Part shown: piece by piece, positions 32,888-41,225 of the stretch
How positions within the stretch are numbered: the first letter of the stretch is position 1
Layout: each line of letters opens with the position of its first letter
NCBI RefSeq assembly: GCF_900176355.1
Contig: NZ_FWXI01000004.1
Coordinates: forward strand, 248,001-312,000
Direction of reading: 5' to 3'
Length of the DNA: 64,000 bases
DNA from: Sporomusa malonica
Lineage (GTDB): Bacteria > Bacillota > Negativicutes > Sporomusales > Sporomusaceae
The notes under the pieces: generated by a model
The model's database searches: none
Told to the model about the DNA's origin: nothing
The model's input: the letters and a program-made list of their open reading frames with translations, nothing else
Made by a program: the position numbers and the translations under genes

Positions 32888-34330
32888 TCACATTTTCAAC
32901 ATAGCAATGCGTTTGGCTCGCGGAATCAATGTTGATGAGCCATCAGCTCGTTCTGCTACTTCTTCAATTGGAATGTTAAGCTCCCGGGCGATTACTTGCT
33001 TGACTCTTGGACCGCAAAATGCGCCTTGGCAACTACCCATGCCGGCGCGCGTCCGCAAGCTGACGGCTGCCATCGATTTTACCGGGACACCCCGGTGCAG
33101 GCAATCGATGATCTCGGCCTCTGTTACCTTTTCACACCGGCAGATAACATGGCGTTCAGGTTCGCTTGCGTTAATATCGCCTGCAAATGTATTATCTTTC
33201 TTCTGGATGATCGGTTTGCGGTACGCGGCAAAAGACGGATTAGGCTCTAACAGTAACCCAGCATTACGGATAATGTCGACCACCTTCAAGGCAATGGCCG
33301 GTGACGAGGTAAGCCCAGGAGAGTCAATTCCAACCAAATTAATAAACCCTTTGACAACACTTTCTTCGATAACCCAGTCCTTTAATTTTGATACCGGCCG
33401 ATTCCCTGCAAAAGACTTCAGAGCTCTGCGCATATCAAAACCCGGGACTGATTTGCGGGCCATCTGTACAATATATTCGAGCGTTTTCTCGTCTGTTCCC
33501 AAATCTTCCTTGTCCTCAATCTCTTCGGCATTAGGGCCAATCATCAAGTTACCGTGATAGGTTGTTGTCACTAAAATACCTTTGCCTAGTTTGGTAGGAA
33601 CCTGAAAAACTACCGAATTGACAAGATAGTTTTGATCCTTATCCAGCAAAACATATTGACCTCTCCGTGGGATAATATGGTAATCATTAATTCCGACCAT
33701 GCGTGCGATGCTATCACTATGTATCCCTGCGGCATTAATCACAAAACGGGCAACAGTCTCACTGCCATTACTGGCAGTCAGTTTAAAACTGTCGTCCACC
33801 TTTTGAATCTGGGTAACTTCTGTCTCTAGTTTAAGCACCACACCATTAGCAACAGCATTTTCGGCTAATGCCTGAACAAACTCATAAGGCGAGGTTACTC
33901 CCGCATTTTCACAATATAAAGCAGCTGTTACTTCTTTACTTAAATACGATTCAAGTTCCCGTGCCTGCTCGCCATTAATTACTTTCAAACCTTGAACACC
34001 GTTTTGCCTGCCGTATTTGGCCAGTGCTTTAAGTGTTTCCAGCTCTTCTTCGCTAAAAGCCAACACTAATGATCCTGTCTTTCTATAACCAAAATTCAAC
34101 TCTTTATCTAACTGCTCATACATCTGATTCCCCTTGACACAAAGCTCAGCCTTCAAGGTTCCCGGCTCATCAGAATAGCCTCCATGGACAATCCCGCTGT
34201 TGGCTTTCGAGCAGCCGCAGCTTACGTCGTCATGCCTTTCAAGTACACATACCTTTAAGTTATACCGTGACAGCTGTCTGGCAATATTCATACCAACGAC
34301 CCCAGCGCCAATAATACAGACATCATACAT
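32888..34330 (-). CDS. GlpA-like FAD dehydrogenase with BFD-type [2Fe-2S] domain
   Basis: This 480-residue flavoprotein has an N-terminal FAD motif CIIGAGVVGMNIARQLSRY, the DAO fold (SGIVHGGYSDEPG) and a C-terminal [2Fe-2S]-type domain with C-R-C in HVICRCEKVTEAEI and C-x4-C in GSCQGAFCGPR. This is the arrangement of GlpA-type glycerol-3-phosphate or 2-hydroxyacid dehydrogenases that pass electrons to partner proteins. The ATG at 34330 has GGAGG eight bases upstream. It forms a unit with DUF3870; the substrate is uncertain, since no glpB or glpK is near. Confidence 0.85.
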   Translation of the reverse strand: MYDVCIIGAGVVGMNIARQLSRYNLKVCVLERHDDVSCGCSKANSGIVHGGYSDEPGTLKAELCVKGNQMYEQLDKELNFGYRKTGSLVLAFSEEELETLKALAKYGRQNGVQGLKVINGEQARELESYLSKEVTAALYCENAGVTSPYEFVQALAENAVANGVVLKLETEVTQIQKVDDSFKLTASNGSETVARFVINAAGIHSDSIARMVGINDYHIIPRRGQYVLLDKDQNYLVNSVVFQVPTKLGKGILVTTTYHGNLMIGPNAEEIEDKEDLGTDEKTLEYIVQMARKSVPGFDMRRALKSFAGNRPVSKLKDWVIEESVVKGFINLVGIDSPGLTSSPAIALKVVDIIRNAGLLLEPNPSFAAYRKPIIQKKDNTFAGDINASEPERHVICRCEKVTEAEIIDCLHRGVPVKSMAAVSLRTRAGMGSCQGAFCGPRVKQVIARELNIPIEEVAERADGSSTLIPRAKRIAMLKM

Positions 34331-34506
34331 TTCAAAGCCCTCCCCCAACTGTTGAAGTAACTTATTTCCTCTAATATTTATTATCCAAAAATCTGTAAAA
34401 TCCTGCTAACACATATAGCTGTGGACATACTATCCAGAAGGATATTGAGAAGACCATAGGGAATATACACCTCAAATGTTAACTTCATCGAAAGAAGAGG
34501 TGTGCC

Positions 34507-35259
34507 TTGAAACTAATATCATGGAATGTAAATGGGCTTAGAGCCTGTCTCGGCAAAGGCTTTGAAGAGTTTTTTAACGTTGTACAGGCTGACATCTTCT
34601 GTGTTCAGGAGACTAAAATGCAGCAAAGCCAATCCGAACTGGTTTTGGCAGGATATGATGAATATTGGAACAGCGCACTAAAAAAGGGCTATTCTGGTAC
34701 TGCTATTTTCACACGAGTAAAGCCTCTAGCTGTTACCTATGGCATGAATATTGAAGAGCATGATCAGGAAGGCCGAATTATCACGCTGGAGTTTGACCAA
34801 TTTTATCTAGTAAATGTCTATACCCCAAATTCACAGCGCGGGCTGATGCGCCTCGACTACCGCCTCCAGTGGGAAAACGACTTTAGAAACTATCTCCTGC
34901 AACTTGATAAAATCAAGCCTGTGATTATGTGCGGCGATCTCAACGTGGCTCACGAGGAAATTGATATTAAAAACCCAAAATCCAACCGGAAGAATGCCGG
35001 CTTTACTGATGAGGAAAGAAGCAATATGACAGCACTGCTTACCTTAGGATTCACCGATACCTTTCGCTTCTTATACCCCGACAAAGAGAATGCCTATACC
35101 TGGTGGTCTTATATGATGAATGCGAGAGCGCGTAATATTGGCTGGCGTATCGATTACTTTGTAGTTTCCAGCCGTCTTAGAGAATCAATTAAAGATTCTA
35201 TTATTTACCCTGATATTATGGGCAGTGATCATTGTCCGGTTGGCCTGGAGATATTCTGA
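34507..35259 (+). CDS. xth: exodeoxyribonuclease III
   Basis: This 250-residue AP endonuclease/3'-5' exonuclease of the Xth/ExoA family acts in base-excision repair. Motifs are WNVNGLRA near the N terminus, CVQETKMQ (Mg2+ glutamate), CGDLNVAHEEID, and the terminal GSDHCPVGLEIF with the catalytic histidine. The start is TTG with AGAGGTG upstream. It stands alone on the plus strand, between a minus-strand flavoprotein and repeat A copy 3. Confidence 0.96.
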   Translation: MKLISWNVNGLRACLGKGFEEFFNVVQADIFCVQETKMQQSQSELVLAGYDEYWNSALKKGYSGTAIFTRVKPLAVTYGMNIEEHDQEGRIITLEFDQFYLVNVYTPNSQRGLMRLDYRLQWENDFRNYLLQLDKIKPVIMCGDLNVAHEEIDIKNPKSNRKNAGFTDEERSNMTALLTLGFTDTFRFLYPDKENAYTWWSYMMNARARNIGWRIDYFVVSSRLRESIKDSIIYPDIMGSDHCPVGLEIF

Positions 35260-35274
35260 TAGTGCTTTTTCCAA

Positions 35275-35386
35275 ATAAAGAAAACACGGCTTGCGCCGAG
35301 CCTTAGCGAAAGCGGAAAAGCCGCCTGTGCCCTTTGGGTAATGTTGCCCTTATCCAGACGGAAAGTTATACTTTCTTACAGGACAA
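35275..35386 (+). repeat. dispersed repeat A, copy 3, with inserted 18-bp module
   Basis: It has the same ends as copies 1 and 4 (ATAAAGAAAACACGGCTTGC to GAAAGTTATACTTTCT..ACAGGACAA) but is about 20 bp longer. The extra block contains CCTGTGCCCTTTGGGTA (35324-35340), which is a module of repeat B. Confidence 0.85.
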
Positions 35387-35434
35387 AAACCCAGTAGGGC
35401 AGTGGTTGCAGTTAACCATTGCTCTACTGGGTTT
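35387..35434 (-). terminator. terminator of the CheX-type genes
   Basis: AAACCCAGTAG.GCA and its complement form a long stem, 13 bp after the cheX-like stop, directly abutting repeat A copy 3. Confidence 0.8.
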
Positions 35435-35446
35435 AATTTTGGATAC

Positions 35447-35911
35447 TTATTTATATAAACCTACGTAAACATTTACAATTATGCCATCCACAGCCAGTTT
35501 AACAACGATGACTTTAGGCACCGCCAGTCTTACTTGTCCATCATTACCAATCAGTAAAGTAGGCGGTGATATATCCAACCCGTCAACGCCTACCTTAGCA
35601 AAGTTTGTACAGGCATTGGCGCAAACCATGTTCCCCATTTCAGAAATAGCACTTTGGGCCAGGCTATCTAATTCAGCCACTTCCATCCCCATCATCATCT
35701 TGGAGGCAAACAGTTTAGCTGAATCGAGGTCCATGCCAATGAGTATTGCTCCTTTTAGCGGACCAACAACGCCGATATTAATAAGTATTCCTTGATAATT
35801 TAAGCTGGACTCAGCTAAAGAGATCCCTTTCTTTTCTACTGTCTGAAAACCAAGCTGGGGAACTATACTGACAAAAGCATCCAGTATAGGATTAATCATA
35901 TTTACATCCAC
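35447..35911 (-). CDS. CheX-family phosphatase-like chemotaxis protein
   Basis: This 154-residue CheC/CheX-type protein has a helix ISEMGNMVCANACTNFA, where E and N match the catalytic E-x2-N pair used to remove phosphate from CheY-like proteins. The start is GTG with AAGGGG upstream, 10 bp inside the end of the response-regulator gene, so the two are translationally coupled. It probably dephosphorylates that regulator. No flagellar genes are in the window. Confidence 0.87.
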   Translation of the reverse strand: MDVNMINPILDAFVSIVPQLGFQTVEKKGISLAESSLNYQGILINIGVVGPLKGAILIGMDLDSAKLFASKMMMGMEVAELDSLAQSAISEMGNMVCANACTNFAKVGVDGLDISPPTLLIGNDGQVRLAVPKVIVVKLAVDGIIVNVYVGLYK

Positions 35912-36759
35912 AATACCGACCCCTTCTTAAAGCCAACACCTAGATATATTCTGCCAAAATCACTATCTGCGTACAAACAGTGAAGCCGAATACCAGGGCT
36001 GGCGATTTCGGTCTGGGCTCCATAGAACACACTGGGAGGGGATACCCTAAGGCCAAAAGCTTTATCCTTTTTGTTCAACATTGAGCAGGCAATCCCACCC
36101 ACTACATTGGCAAATTCTGCCGCCATTGCCACAACCTCGTCTTGGCCCTTCGCTGGCCGCCGGAGAATGACTTCTGCCATTTTCTCTGCCGTTTCCCGCG
36201 ATATGTCTAATATCAGTGACCCCGGGTAATGACCAATTATGCCAATTACTACGGTGATACCCTGTGATATATTTTTTCCCAAACACTCTACCTCAGTGAA
36301 GGTTGCCGTTGCTTTTGTCATACGGGTTATGCTCTGCCCCAGAGCTTCTTTAAAAGCATCCAAACTCCAGCTTTGCAGGTTATTATATAAAACGTCCGGA
36401 GACATAACTCCTTCAATAACCTTCTTTAACGCTTCTGCATCGACAGGTTTCTGCAGATAACCAACTACGCCGCAATTGCGAGCTTCAGCTTCAGTCTCCT
36501 CATCCTTCATTGAGCTAATCATGATTATTTTTGCCTTCGGGTCGTGCGCAATCAGTGCCCTGCTGCACTCAAAACCGTCAGCCCCAGGCATGGCTATATC
36601 CATTGTTACAATATCTGGTTTACATTGACTATACGTCTCGATCAAGGTCTCAATAGAATCTGCCTCACCAACAACCTCACAGCCTTCCTGCTGTAAGCTG
36701 TCTGCCAAAATCATGCGAGAAAACGGTGAATCATCGACAACCATAACTCTAATACTCAC
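35902..36759 (-). CDS. response regulator with C-terminal CheX-like domain
   Basis: This 285-residue protein has a CheY-like receiver at 1-125: acidic pair in VMVVDDSPFSRM, phospho-aspartate in IVTMDIAMPG, and S-S-M-K-D plus lysine in YLQKPVDAEAL. A CheX/CheC-like fold follows from about residue 150 (TVVIGIIGHYPGSLILDIS, AAEFANVVGGIACSML). The second domain has E and N in EFANV, so it may keep phosphatase activity. The start is GTG. The fusion is followed by a free CheX gene, suggesting a self-resetting phospho-signal. Confidence 0.88.
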   Translation of the reverse strand: MSIRVMVVDDSPFSRMILADSLQQEGCEVVGEADSIETLIETYSQCKPDIVTMDIAMPGADGFECSRALIAHDPKAKIIMISSMKDEETEAEARNCGVVGYLQKPVDAEALKKVIEGVMSPDVLYNNLQSWSLDAFKEALGQSITRMTKATATFTEVECLGKNISQGITVVIGIIGHYPGSLILDISRETAEKMAEVILRRPAKGQDEVVAMAAEFANVVGGIACSMLNKKDKAFGLRVSPPSVFYGAQTEIASPGIRLHCLYADSDFGRIYLGVGFKKGSVLWM

Positions 36760-36958
36760 GTTTTAGCCCTACCTTCAAATAAATTTAACTTGTCTAGCTT
36801 CAACTTCGTAGCGCCACAGACCCATGAAGTACCTATTATGCCAGAATACGACTATATATGACATATACTAAACTAAACTCAATAATAAAACAACTCCCCA
36901 AAAAAGATTCACGGCTGCCCCCACCTAAACCACCAGGCTAACCACCCACCTATTATTT

Positions 36959-36989
36959 AAAGGACTCCTGATTATCTCAGGAGTCCTTT
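36959..36989 (-). terminator. terminator after the helicase-small ORF unit
   Basis: AAAGGACTCCTGA and its complement around TTAT make a near-perfect hairpin, 25 bp after the small ORF stop. Confidence 0.8.
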
Positions 36990-37013
36990 CGTGCCACTCA
37001 TCCTATGATCTTT

Positions 37014-37145
37014 TTATTTGCCTCTTCCGGTTTTCCTCATGGGCATTTTATTATTTGTAGTTTTCGCCTTAGTTGCTTTGGGGAATGACTTATTGTTTTC
37101 GTTTGCTTTTTTCTTTTTTTCTTGTAGTAGCGTAAGTAAATCCAC
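37014..37145 (-). CDS. 43-residue lysine-rich small protein downstream of the DEAD-box helicase
   Basis: A GTG start with a strong AAAGGAGGAG seven bases upstream opens a 43-codon frame: M-D-L-L-T-L-L-Q-E-K-K-K-K-A-N-E-N-N, continuing lysine- and asparagine-rich and ending R-K-T-G-R-G-K. It lies 90 bp after the helicase stop and ahead of a shared terminator, so it is probably cotranscribed. The basic, low-complexity sequence suggests RNA or ribosome contact. I know no named family. The RBS is the main reason to believe it. Confidence 0.6.
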   Translation of the reverse strand: MDLLTLLQEKKKKANENNKSFPKATKAKTTNNKMPMRKTGRGK

Positions 37146-37235
37146 TTAGAGCTCCTCCTTTACCAACCTAGCTATAACTTTATTTTACAACGTAGCAGGC
37201 TTATTGTATACATTTATACCATCTTTCTTACTGGT

Positions 37236-38690
37236 TTAGATGCTGCGAAATCCTACTTTCTTTATAGTATGGATCTTTCCCTTTATCTTGGTAGACTGCA
37301 GCGCATCTATTACCAGGTCCCCTTTGCCCCCAAGGATCTCTACATAAGAACAAGTCTCCTGAACATCGATAATGCCCGTATCATCGGCACCAACCCCTGC
37401 AATATTAGTAATGGCTCCCAGGATATCTCCCGGCCTCATTTTTGCCTTTTTTCCTGCATTAATACGAATTCTAGTAATGTCCTGATTGAACTTTTCACTT
37501 ATATCACTTTTACATTTAGGCTTAGACTTATTACTTGCAAAAATGATCTTGCCTTGTTCTACTTCTGCAATTGTCGGAGTTTCTTGCTTAGGTATCTTAT
37601 GCTGGATATATTCCTCAATCTCAGCTAATGCTCTACACTCATTGGAAGTCGCAAGGGTAATGGCTGCACCTTGATTTCCCGCCCGTCCAGTCCTGCCAAT
37701 TCGATGAACATAACTTTCATTATCCAGGGGCAGGTCATAATTGATCACAAGAGATATATCGTCTACATGAATCCCTCTTGCGGCTACATCAGTAGCAATC
37801 AAAAATTGCAACTCCCCTCGCTTAAAGCCTTGGATTGTATGTAAGCGATCCCTTTGTTCCATGCCGCCATGCAAACCGCCGCATGAATACCCCTCACACT
37901 TTAGTTTCTCAAATAGAAACTCTACTTTTTCCCTTGTATTACAAAACAGAATACAACTATCAGGTCTCTCAGTGTAAATTATTTTTTTAACAAGCCTGAA
38001 CTTGTCAATCTCTTGGACTTCATAATAAGCCTGCTGGATTTTTTCCGTAGTAGGATTTTTCGACTCAACCGCTAGCTTGACCGGATTACTCATATATTTA
38101 CTGCATATTTCCTGAATTTGCTCTGGCATAGTTGCTGAAAATACCATAGTCACCCTGTTTTCAGGCAACATTTCAACGATTGCTTTCACCTGATCGAGAA
38201 AACCCATATCCAGCATTTTGTCGGCTTCATCAATAATTAGATATTTTATGTCTTCTAGATTAATATTTTTTCGTTCAATATGATCAAATGATCTGCCTGG
38301 CGTACCGACAATAACATGCACGCGTTGCCTTAGCTCTCTTTTTTGCGCTTCCATAGGCTGTCTGCCAAAAACCGCAGCGCATCTTATTTTCTTAAACCGC
38401 CCTATATTGGCTATGTACTGTTTTACTTGTACCGCTAATTCTCTCGTTGGCGTAAGAACTAATACCTGGGGGTTTCTTTGCTCTACTTCTATTTTTTCAC
38501 AAACAGGGATTGCAAAAGCTGCTGTCTTACCACTGCCTGTCTGTGATTTCACTATGACATCCTTATCAGCAAGAGCTAAGGGTATCACTTGTTCCTGGAC
38601 CTCAGTAAACGTTTCATACCCCAAGGTTTCTAATGCCTTTGCTATTTCTTTACTAAAACCATAAGATGAAAGATGATATTGTTCATCCAT
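37236..38690 (-). CDS. dbpA: DEAD-box RNA helicase with DbpA/YxiN RNA-binding domain
   Basis: This 484-residue helicase has the motifs SQTGSGKTAAFAIP, PTRELAVQ, IIDEADKMLDMG, VFSATM, TDVAARGIHVDD and HRIGRTGRAG. Residues from about 410 form the DbpA-type RNA-binding domain (TRIRINAGKKAKMRPGDILG, then TIKKVGFRSI), which in YxiN/DbpA targets hairpin 92 of 23S rRNA. It therefore likely acts in 50S assembly. The frame opens at 38705; the ATG at 38690 starts at the family N terminus (MDEQYHLSSYGFSKEI). Confidence 0.94.
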   Translation of the reverse strand: MDEQYHLSSYGFSKEIAKALETLGYETFTEVQEQVIPLALADKDVIVKSQTGSGKTAAFAIPVCEKIEVEQRNPQVLVLTPTRELAVQVKQYIANIGRFKKIRCAAVFGRQPMEAQKRELRQRVHVIVGTPGRSFDHIERKNINLEDIKYLIIDEADKMLDMGFLDQVKAIVEMLPENRVTMVFSATMPEQIQEICSKYMSNPVKLAVESKNPTTEKIQQAYYEVQEIDKFRLVKKIIYTERPDSCILFCNTREKVEFLFEKLKCEGYSCGGLHGGMEQRDRLHTIQGFKRGELQFLIATDVAARGIHVDDISLVINYDLPLDNESYVHRIGRTGRAGNQGAAITLATSNECRALAEIEEYIQHKIPKQETPTIAEVEQGKIIFASNKSKPKCKSDISEKFNQDITRIRINAGKKAKMRPGDILGAITNIAGVGADDTGIIDVQETCSYVEILGGKGDLVIDALQSTKIKGKIHTIKKVGFRSI

Positions 38691-38720
38691 GACGTTTAAT
38701 CCCATCCTTCTCGAACTTGG

Positions 38721-38747
38721 AACCCCTAGCGCAGAGTGCTAGGGGTT
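38721..38747. terminator. AACCCCTAGC hairpin between HD-GYP and helicase genes
   Basis: A perfect 10-bp stem has a seven-base loop and short T runs. It could end HD-GYP transcription before the helicase gene, or shape the helicase leader. Confidence 0.45.
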
Positions 38748-38771
38748 TGTCAATTACATATTTACGCCCAG

Positions 38772-39398
38772 CTAATAGCCAGACTCTTCAATACTAAAGC
38801 CAAATCGGTCTTGTAAGAATTCGATAAATAATACACAAATAGCCGGGTCGAATTGTGTCCCCGAGCATTTTTTGATCTCATTTATACAATCCGCTAAAGG
38901 AACCGGATCCCGGTAACATCGATTGGTGGTCATTGCATCAAAACTATCACATATAGCAAGCATTCTGCTTAACAAGGGTATGCTTTCTCCGCAAAGCCCC
39001 TTAGGATAACCTTTGCCATCGTATCGTTCATGGTGATGACGCATAATAGGAACAACAGCCTCCGCCCCCTCTATAGCAGATAGCATATTGGCACCGTGTT
39101 CGGAATGCTGTTTCATAATTTTAAATTCTTCATCTGTAAGCCTGCCTGGCTTGTTAAGAATTGCGCTAGGCGTTTTTATTTTACCGACATCATGAATTAA
39201 TCCGACAATAAAAGCGAGACTAATTTCATCAGATGGCAGACACATCTGACTTGCCAATCCAGCCATAAGTTCAGCTACATGTTCTGCATGCATAGAGGTA
39301 TACGGATCACAATAATAAACCTGCCGACAAAATCCCTCTATCGCATCCATATTAACTTTGTTTATTATAGATTGCTTGGAATGCTTTAAATTATGCAC
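38772..39398 (-). CDS. HD-GYP domain phosphodiesterase
   Basis: This 208-residue protein is almost only an HD-GYP domain: the HD pair in GLIHDVGKIKTP (about residues 67-78), MRHHHERYDGKGYP and ICDSFDAMT. These domains degrade cyclic di-GMP or related cyclic dinucleotides, and the metal-binding residues look intact. No sensor or receiver domain is attached, so it is controlled by expression or partners. The start is GTG with AGGTG upstream. Confidence 0.92.
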   Translation of the reverse strand: MHNLKHSKQSIINKVNMDAIEGFCRQVYYCDPYTSMHAEHVAELMAGLASQMCLPSDEISLAFIVGLIHDVGKIKTPSAILNKPGRLTDEEFKIMKQHSEHGANMLSAIEGAEAVVPIMRHHHERYDGKGYPKGLCGESIPLLSRMLAICDSFDAMTTNRCYRDPVPLADCINEIKKCSGTQFDPAICVLFIEFLQDRFGFSIEESGY

Positions 39399-39649
39399 GC
39401 ACTATCACCTATAACAATAATAATAATTACAGCGTAACAAACAGAACTTTCATTCTTAAACTACCTATTAATTCTACATTATGTTAAATCTTCCTGCTAT
39501 TTTCGTTATCTACAAAATATTCTTTATTTTTATTACCTCATCGGCCACACCGTTAATAAGAATCCTGGCACCCACCGGCTTCAGTTGACGTGCTCAGGTA
39601 ATTGTTGTAAGTTAAGGTAAATACGTTAGTGAAAGGTAGGCTTTTTAAT

Positions 39650-40645
39650 ATGACACAGATAAGATGGGGTATTCTTTCAACAGGTACAATCGCTAAAAAA
39701 TTCGCAGACACTATCTCTCAACTGACCGACTGTGGGGACATTACAGCAGTCGCTTCACGCAGCCCGGAAACTGCGGCTCAGTTTGCTAAGCCTTACAACA
39801 TCCCGCGGACCTATAGCAATTATCTAGACCTAGTACGCGATCCTGATATTGATGTTATATATATCGCCACTCCACATTCTTTTCACTATGAAAATGCAAA
39901 ACTTTGTTTAGAAAATGGTAAAAATGTTCTATGTGAAAAATCATTTACCGTCAACGAGGCTCAGGCTGCCGCACTTACCCAACTGGCCAAAGAGAAGCAG
40001 CTTTTTATGATGGAGGCCTTTTGGACAAAGTTCCTCCCTGCGTATCAACAGCTTAATAAAGCCATTACCGATGGTGTCATTGGTGAAATAACACACTTCC
40101 GAGCGCAATATGGGTTTGCGCCTACCGGGGCAAGGTATGTAAGGAAATTCGACCCTGCTCTTGCGGGTGGAGCCCTGTTAGATATCGGGGTTTATGCGCT
40201 AGGCGTTGCAGCCATGCTGCTCGGTTATAATCCTAAGCATTTGTACTCAAGTGCAATGATTGGCGAATATGGCACAGATAAATTTAACAGCATTATGCTC
40301 GAGTATGAAAACAAAACAACAGCCCACCTTATTACAACAATTGGCACTGTTATTGAGCAACATGCTGTTATCTTTGGTACAAAAGGCCATATCTTACTGC
40401 CAAATTTCTCAGCTCTGCAAGAGTTTACCGTAGAAAAAGGGGATGGTACTCGTTACACTGTGGAGTCTCCTTTTGAGATTAATGGTTTTGAATATCAAAT
40501 AAGAGAAACAGAAGCGTGCTTGAAATCGAAGAAACTGGAAAGCATGTTAATGACTCATCAAAATTCCCTTGCTGTAATGCGCTTAATGGATAAAGCCCGC
40601 TCAGATTGGGGGCTAACATTCCCTTGCGAAGGACTTCAGTTCTAA
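39650..40645 (+). CDS. Gfo/Idh/MocA-family oxidoreductase
   Basis: This NAD(P)-dependent dehydrogenase of 331 residues has a Rossmann start in IRWGILSTGTIAKKFAD, the VDVIYIATPHSFHYENAKLC stretch and the catalytic E-K-S-F of VLCEKSFTVN. The C-terminal half has FDPALAGGALLDIGVYAL, as in trans-dihydrodiol-type dehydrogenases. The ATG at 39650 has GGTAGG upstream; the frame opens seven codons earlier. It is monocistronic, with a terminator at 40682-40720. The sugar or cyclitol substrate is unknown. Confidence 0.9.
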   Translation: MTQIRWGILSTGTIAKKFADTISQLTDCGDITAVASRSPETAAQFAKPYNIPRTYSNYLDLVRDPDIDVIYIATPHSFHYENAKLCLENGKNVLCEKSFTVNEAQAAALTQLAKEKQLFMMEAFWTKFLPAYQQLNKAITDGVIGEITHFRAQYGFAPTGARYVRKFDPALAGGALLDIGVYALGVAAMLLGYNPKHLYSSAMIGEYGTDKFNSIMLEYENKTTAHLITTIGTVIEQHAVIFGTKGHILLPNFSALQEFTVEKGDGTRYTVESPFEINGFEYQIRETEACLKSKKLESMLMTHQNSLAVMRLMDKARSDWGLTFPCEGLQF

Positions 40646-40681
40646 CTCCTGACTCTGTCCCTGATTTTCATCTAATGTTCT

Positions 40682-40720
40682 AAGGGCTGTGGCGAAACTT
40701 ACGTTTCGGCACAGCCCTTT
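40682..40720. terminator. bidirectional terminator between the oxidoreductase and ilvN
   Basis: AAGGGCTGTG.CGAAAC and its complement form a stem around TTAC. The flanking AAGGG/CCCTTT gives T-containing tails both ways for the converging genes. Confidence 0.75.
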
Positions 40721-40724
40721 CCTT

Positions 40725-41222
40725 CTACATCTCTTTTGCAGGAACCGGTCCTCGCGAGAGTGCGATTTTACCTGTTCTGACAATCTCGATAATTCCAAAA
40801 TCCAGCAGCACCTCGCAAAAGGCATCAATTTTGCTTTCCTCACCAGTTAGCTCAATCGCCACCGTTTCCCGGTTTACATCAATAATTTTTGCCCGAAAGA
40901 TTTCTACAACATTAACCAAGTCAGAGCGGTTTGTTTTGCTGGCCTTTACCTTGATCAAGGCTAATTCCCGTTCAATAGATTCGACGTGGGTGAGGTTCAC
41001 AATCTTAATAACATCAACCAACTTGGACAATTGGTTGACTACCTGCTCTAACTCGACCTCGTCATCTGCCGAAACACTAATTGTAATCCGGGTGGTTTCG
41101 GCCTCTTCAGTGTATCCTGCGGCAATGCTCTCAATGTTAAAGGCCCTTCGGCTTATTAGCCCTGAGATGTGCGTTAAAACACCTGGTCTATTTTCAACCA
41201 AAACAGCTAATGTATACTTCAT
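40725..41222 (-). CDS. ilvN: acetolactate synthase small (regulatory) subunit
   Basis: This protein of about 165 residues has an ACT domain at the N terminus (YTLAVLVENRPGVLTHISGLI) that binds valine in homologues, then a C-terminal IlvN domain (RTGKIALSRGP at the end). It controls the large subunit encoded just upstream; only three bases separate the ilvB stop from the ATG at 41222, with GGGGGG as the RBS. The frame opens one codon earlier at a TTG. Confidence 0.96.
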   Translation of the reverse strand: MKYTLAVLVENRPGVLTHISGLISRRAFNIESIAAGYTEEAETTRITISVSADDEVELEQVVNQLSKLVDVIKIVNLTHVESIERELALIKVKASKTNRSDLVNVVEIFRAKIIDVNRETVAIELTGEESKIDAFCEVLLDFGIIEIVRTGKIALSRGPVPAKEM

Positions 41223-41225
41223 CAA

